This document shows, in pieces, positions 60,239-64,000 of a DNA stretch of 64,000 nt (its first letter is position 1; each line of letters begins with the position of its first letter). The translations under genes were made by a program, and so were the position numbers. The notes beneath the pieces are model-generated. The model was not told the DNA's origin. It saw only the letters and a list, made by a program, of their open reading frames with translations, and did no database searches. Source of the DNA: an uncultured Alphaproteobacteria bacterium (GTDB taxonomy: Bacteria > Pseudomonadota > Alphaproteobacteria > Rs-D84); contig CALXWY010000001.1 in assembly GCA_944392535.1 (NCBI GenBank), positions 248,001-312,000 of the forward strand, in the 5' to 3' direction.

Positions 60239-61555
60239 ATGAAATTTTTGAGAGAATTTTTTGGAAGTATGTCCGATTTGCAAAAGCGCATATTGTTTAC
60301 GCTGGGTGCGCTGGTTGTATATCGTATCGGTTCTTTTATTCCATTGCCGGGGGTAAATGCGTCTGCGGTGTTACATCTGTTTTCTGGCGAAGGCAGTGGC
60401 ATGATGGGAATGTTTGATATGTTCGCCGGCGGTTCTTTGTCGCGTATGTCGGTGTTGGCATTGAACATTTTCCCGTATATTTCTGCATCTATCGTGTTAC
60501 AACTGTTAACAGCGACCAGCAAATCTTTAAGTGAACTGCGTAAAGAGGGCGAATCTGGGCGTATCAAAATCAATCAGTATACCCGTTATTTAGCGGTGTT
60601 CTTGGCAATTATTCAAGGATGGGCCGTTGTTCGTGGACTGGAAGTGATGGCGCCTGTTAATGGGGTGCCGGCTGTTGTTAATCCGGGATTTGCATTTGAA
60701 CTGTCGGCGATTATTGCGCTGGTTGGTGGTACGGTATTTGTAATGTGGTTGGCCGAACAAATCACAGCACGTGGCATTGGCCAGGGGGCGTCTTTATTGA
60801 TTTTTGCCGGTATTATTGCCGAAGTGCCAAGTGGAATCGCGCAACTGGTTTCACTGGGGTCGGTTGGCCAGATTTCACCAGCAATGATTGCGTTAATTGT
60901 GGCATTCGTTATCGGAATTATCGCGCTGATTGCGTTCTTTGAACAGGCACAGCGGCGTATACAGATTTTGTATCCGCGTCAAGTTATGGCGAACGGGGTC
61001 GTTAATACAAATGCGTCTTATTTGCCAATCAAGGTCAATATGTCGGGCGTTATGGGACCGGTATTTGCCGCAAGTATAATGATGCTGCCGGCGTTTGTGC
61101 AGCGTTTTGTACAAAGTGAAAATCCGATTGTTCAATCAATTATGGGATTCTTTACGTATGGTACGTGGTCGTACATCATTACATATACGATATTAATCGC
61201 GTTCTTTGCGTATTTCCAGACAGCGGTTATATTTAATTCCGAAGAAACGGCAAACAACCTGAAAAATGCGGGTGGATATATCCCGGGCGTTCGTCCAGGT
61301 GAACAAACAATGCATTATTTAGATTCTGTTGTTTCGCGTACAACGGCAATCGGTGTTTTGTACTTGATCGTCGTTTGCGTTGTGCCGATTATTCTGAATT
61401 CGCATGCAGGTATGCCATTGGCAATCGGCGGTACCAGTGTGTTAATCGTTGCGGGGGTTGTACTGGATACCATGAATCAAGTTCAATCGTATCTGGTCGC
61501 AAAGCAATATAAAAGTGTTATTAAAAAGGCACAAAAAAAAGGACGGTTCCGTTAA
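60239..61555 (+). CDS. secY: Protein translocase subunit SecY
   Basis: SecY is the membrane channel of the Sec translocase. 438 residues with ten hydrophobic segments and conserved GSFIPLPGVN, GEGSGMMGMFDMFAGGSLSR and NPGFAFELSAI. I choose the ATG at 60239; a longer frame from 60182 runs through the hairpin. It is not followed by adk, as it often is. Confidence 0.95.
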   Translation: MKFLREFFGSMSDLQKRILFTLGALVVYRIGSFIPLPGVNASAVLHLFSGEGSGMMGMFDMFAGGSLSRMSVLALNIFPYISASIVLQLLTATSKSLSELRKEGESGRIKINQYTRYLAVFLAIIQGWAVVRGLEVMAPVNGVPAVVNPGFAFELSAIIALVGGTVFVMWLAEQITARGIGQGASLLIFAGIIAEVPSGIAQLVSLGSVGQISPAMIALIVAFVIGIIALIAFFEQAQRRIQILYPRQVMANGVVNTNASYLPIKVNMSGVMGPVFAASIMMLPAFVQRFVQSENPIVQSIMGFFTYGTWSYIITYTILIAFFAYFQTAVIFNSEETANNLKNAGGYIPGVRPGEQTMHYLDSVVSRTTAIGVLYLIVVCVVPIILNSHAGMPLAIGGTSVLIVAGVVLDTMNQVQSYLVAKQYKSVIKKAQKKGRFR

Positions 61556-61582
61556 TATGATTTAATGAAATCGTAATAAAAT

Positions 61583-61610
61583 TTGACTTTTGCCACATTT
61601 TTTATAAAAT
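61583..61610 (+). promoter_or_regulatory. Possible promoter before rpsM
   Basis: TTGACT (61583-61588), a 16-base spacer and TAAAAT (61605-61610), in the 120-base secY-rpsM spacer. Confidence 0.45.
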
Positions 61611-61675
61611 TATGCGGCGAGATAAAGTAAATAGGGCGCGTCGCGCGTCACGTAACATAAAAAGGAAAATAAAAA

Positions 61676-62053
61676 ATGGCACGTATAGCGGGGGTTAACA
61701 TTCCGACAGAAAAGCGTATTGAAATCGCATTGCAATACATTCATGGTATTGGTCCGGCAAAGTCTGCACAGATTTGCAAGGCCTTGAAATTAAAAGATGG
61801 ATTGCGCGCAAAAGATTTGACTGACGAGGATGTTGTTAAAATTTCAAGTTATATTGAACAAAACTTTAAGGTAGAAGGTGATGTTCGTCGTGAAGTAGCG
61901 ATGAATATTAAACGTCTGCAAGATTTGAAAACATACCGTGGAATTCGTCATCGTAACCGCTTGCCGGTGCGTGGGCAACGGACGCAAACAAATGCGCGTA
62001 CACGCAAAGGTAAACGCGTCGTTGTCGCGGGTTCCGCAGTAAAGGGTAAGTAA
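61676..62053 (+). CDS. rpsM: 30S ribosomal protein S13
   Basis: S13 bridges the subunits at the head of the 30S. 125 residues with [21 protein letters not shown] and [37 protein letters not shown] precedes the ATG. Confidence 0.95.
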   Translation: MARIAGVNIPTEKRIEIALQYIHGIGPAKSAQICKALKLKDGLRAKDLTDEDVVKISSYIEQNFKVEGDVRREVAMNIKRLQDLKTYRGIRHRNRLPVRGQRTQTNARTRKGKRVVVAGSAVKGK

Positions 62054-62118
62054 ATATATCCAATGGGTAGAGATTAACACCATAGTTAATTGAAGACATC
62101 TGATAAAGGGATAAAATA

Positions 62119-62502
62119 ATGGCAGTAACAAAAGCAAAAAAGAAAGTTGTTAAAAAAGTATCGCATGGCATCGCGCATGTTGTTGCGACAAATAATAATA
62201 CACGTATCACCATCACTGATCAATCAGGGGCAGTGTTGACATGGGCAACCGCTGGGGCAAATAATTTCAAGGGCGCAAAGAAATCTACGCCGTATGCCGC
62301 AACAGTTGTCGCAGATGCAGTTGGTAAGAAAGTCGCAGAAATGGGCATGAAAACAGTTGATGTGTTAATGCGTGGTATTGGCCAGGGGCGTGAATCTGCG
62401 GTGCGCGGTTTGGCAAATGCCGGATTGATTGTTCAATCTATTACGGATACAACCCGTATTCCACACAATGGTTGCCGTCCGAAAAAAGTACGTCGTGTAT
62501 AA
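62119..62502 (+). CDS. rpsK: 30S ribosomal protein S11
   Basis: S11 helps form the 30S platform. 127 residues with HVVATNNNTRITITDQSGAV and GQGRESAVRGLANAGL, ending in DTTRIPHNGCRPKKVRRV. It is the last ribosomal gene in the window. The expected rpoA and rplQ do not follow. Confidence 0.95.
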   Translation: MAVTKAKKKVVKKVSHGIAHVVATNNNTRITITDQSGAVLTWATAGANNFKGAKKSTPYAATVVADAVGKKVAEMGMKTVDVLMRGIGQGRESAVRGLANAGLIVQSITDTTRIPHNGCRPKKVRRV

Positions 62503-62630
62503 AATATAATAATATATCTACTCGCGGTGGTGGGCGTGTATGTTCTGGTGATACATTTCGCAACCCCCACTGTGTGTATCTGTATCGTTTTGTTTAATTT
62601 TCAAATCGGTAATAATCTTGATGTTAAAAT

Positions 62631-62658
62631 AAAAAAATCCGCGGATGCGGATTTTTTT
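62631..62658 (+). terminator. Terminator at the end of the ribosomal operon
   Basis: A 12-bp A-tract-containing stem (62631-62642 with 62647-62658), loop GGAT, runs into seven T residues. Confidence 0.85.
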
Positions 62659-62671
62659 AAATTTAAGTAGA

Positions 62672-62700
62672 TTGGATAAGGTAATTTGTGCTATCATAAT
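62672..62700 (+). promoter_or_regulatory. Methyltransferase promoter
   Basis: TTGGAT (62672-62677), a 17-base spacer and CATAAT (62695-62700). The ATG at 62708 is only about 8 bases after it, so the gene may be nearly leaderless. Confidence 0.5.
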
Positions 62701-62707
62701 GTTCAGT

Positions 62708-63601
62708 ATGAATAAATTTGAAAACAAAATTTTTAATCAAGATTGTATCATTGGTATGAAACAATTGCCAAACGATTATGCAGATATTATAATTGCAGAT
62801 CCGCCGTATAATATTGGTAAAGATTTTGGTAATAACTCTGACAAACAGAAAAAAAATGATTATATAGAATGGGTAAAGTTGTGGTTATTAGAATGCCAAC
62901 GAATATTAAAACCCCATGGCACAATGTTTATATATGGTTTTGACGAGATATTAGCGCATATATCTGTGTTATTGCCAATGGAAAGACAAAGATGGCTTAT
63001 ATGGTATTACACAAATAAAAATGTACCGTCTTTAAATTTTTGGCAACGAAGTCATGAATCTATTTTGTGTTATTGGAGAGAGAAACCCTTGTTTAATAGG
63101 GATGATGTTCGTGAGCCGTACACAGATGGTTTTTTAAAGGGCAGCGCAGGTCGCATTAGACCAAAATCTCAAACCGCTAGATTTGGAGGAAAGACCGAGA
63201 CTGTGTATAAAGCAAATGAAAACGGTGCGTTGCCTCGGGATGTTATTTGTGAGTCTACATTGGCCGGGGGGGCAGCTGTAAAAGAACGAATTATATATTG
63301 TAAGACATGTAAAAAAATTATAGCGCCGTCTGACAGAAAATCACATATTGGGCATAATTTGATTATTCACCCGACACAAAAACCTTTAGCGGTCACAGAT
63401 AGGTTGATAAAGTCATGTTGCCCGAAAAAAGAAGATTTTATTGTGATTATACCTTTTTGTGGTAGTGGCAGTGAATGTATATCCGTTTTAAACAATGGCG
63501 GAAAATACATTGCATATGAAATAAATCCAGACTATGTGTTGCTGGCTCAGAAAAATATAGAGAAATTCATCAGGGCAAGTTTGTTTACAACAGGCCAATA
63601 A
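62708..63601 (+). CDS. DNA adenine methyltransferase of a restriction-modification system
   Basis: The motif order is that of beta-class amino-methyltransferases: DPPYNIG (motif IV, D31-Y34) near the start, a variable target-recognition section in the middle, and PFCGSGSECISVL (motif I, FxGxG) near the end. It probably methylates adenine or cytosine N4 at a specific site, unknown here. A CxxC pair (YCKTCKKI) lies mid-protein. The start at 62708 is chosen over the ATG at 62699; neither has a good ribosome binding site. 297 residues. Its 3' end overlaps the convergent gene by 17 bases. Confidence 0.75.
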   Translation: MNKFENKIFNQDCIIGMKQLPNDYADIIIADPPYNIGKDFGNNSDKQKKNDYIEWVKLWLLECQRILKPHGTMFIYGFDEILAHISVLLPMERQRWLIWYYTNKNVPSLNFWQRSHESILCYWREKPLFNRDDVREPYTDGFLKGSAGRIRPKSQTARFGGKTETVYKANENGALPRDVICESTLAGGAAVKERIIYCKTCKKIIAPSDRKSHIGHNLIIHPTQKPLAVTDRLIKSCCPKKEDFIVIIPFCGSGSECISVLNNGGKYIAYEINPDYVLLAQKNIEKFIRASLFTTGQ

Positions 63602-64000
63602 ATGCATTTTTGGTAAATATGACAAAGCCATTTTTTAATCTTGTAAGTGTTCCGTTTGGGTTGCCGAATTCCAGGAATTCTTTCAAAGAATTTCGTAGTT
63701 CACCGCGGCGTGCAGGGATTATGTAAAATGGGTTTTCGTAATCAGATGCCTTGGGTACTATGTAGTAAATATCTACAACGCCATTGTCGCTTATTACATT
63801 CTTTTGCATTCTTGCTATTTCTGGGCGATGAGTTTCTTTTTTTATTTGTATTTTTAGCTTTTCTGAATTATCCATAGGGTTAACGATGAGAATGTCAACA
63901 TTTTTATGGTCTAGTTCTGTTCCCATTCTGACAGAGCCTTTGCCGAATACAGATTCTGCGACATAGCCTGCATGAATTTGTGTTATTAAGGATGCCCAAG
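63585..64000 (-). CDS. Probable restriction endonuclease, N-terminus beyond window
   Basis: The minus-strand frame is open to the window edge, so at least 138 residues are visible. The visible region contains SVFGKGSVRMGTELDHKNVDI, then KLKIQIKKET, with an Asp and a QxK like the PD-(D/E)XK nuclease core. It ends FVIFTKNAFIGLL. Its 3' end overlaps that of the methyltransferase, a common arrangement for a restriction-modification pair. I infer a partner endonuclease; the fold is not proven. Confidence 0.5.
   Translation of the reverse strand, partial: WASLITQIHAGYVAESVFGKGSVRMGTELDHKNVDILIVNPMDNSEKLKIQIKKETHRPEIARMQKNVISDNGVVDIYYIVPKASDYENPFYIIPARRGELRNSLKEFLEFGNPNGTLTRLKNGFVIFTKNAFIGLL

Noticed and set aside
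62518-62727. Minus-strand ORF downstream of rpsK
   Set aside because: It is very A+T-rich in composition, spans the operon terminator and promoter, and has no ribosome binding site.

Overview
The window looks like one stretch of a compact, A+T-leaning genome from an alphaproteobacterium, probably a host- or gut-associated lineage with a reduced genome. This is inferred by eye from the style of ParE, UvrC, PlsC and the ribosomal proteins, from the short intergenic spaces, and from many small exported Cys-rich and beta-barrel proteins. There are no rRNA genes and no CRISPR array. There is one tRNA (Pro, CGG).

Layout. 1-12.9 kb: the tail of a Cys-rich protein, then housekeeping genes (parE, dnaJ, pgsA, a shortened uvrC, a lone prepilin-like gene, an rluC-type pseudouridine synthase, an AsmA-like protein, dnaN, ppa, efp) and a convergent class II fba. 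14-21 kb: accessory genes. These are a 47-codon ORF with its own promoter and hairpin, two tandem lipoprotein-like paralogues, a Cys-rich surface protein, a VirB2-like protein, and a ribbon-helix-helix/DinD-like pair. tolB and an exported nuclease follow. 21-24 kb: plsC, a DUF218 gene, ftsX and ftsE on the minus strand. 24-31.5 kb: a beta-barrel protein and a cluster of four fibre-like exported proteins, then another Cys-rich protein. 31.6-37 kb: a VTT-domain membrane protein, rbfA, lepA, and a five-gene accessory operon (three paralogous small Cys proteins, an ACP-like protein, a recombinase that seems to have lost its catalytic residues). 37-42 kb: acpP, fabF, an acyl-CoA synthetase, tRNA-Pro and mltG. 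42-45.2 kb: two beta-barrel proteins interleaved with two related RNA leaders, one on each strand. 45.3-62.5 kb: str-S10-spc-alpha genes from rpsL to rpsK. 62.6-64 kb: a DNA methyltransferase and a convergent, probable restriction endonuclease stand where rpoA and rplQ normally follow.

The most interesting item is the pair of leaders at 43110-43299 (minus) and 44419-44615 (plus). Each has its own promoter, a shared series of hairpins, a conserved core, and two mutually exclusive pairings that decide whether an intrinsic terminator forms just before a GGGGG Shine-Dalgarno sequence. One controls a 61-residue HTH-like protein and the other an exported Cys-rich protein. I cannot match them to a known riboswitch class. 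A second signal is an identical hairpin upstream of both rplE and rplR, which encode the two 5S-rRNA-binding proteins of this operon. It sits among many other structured spacers in the ribosomal protein operons.

All functional names rest on motifs and family resemblance read by eye. Promoters, terminators and RNA folds were found by inspection and have not been scored computationally.
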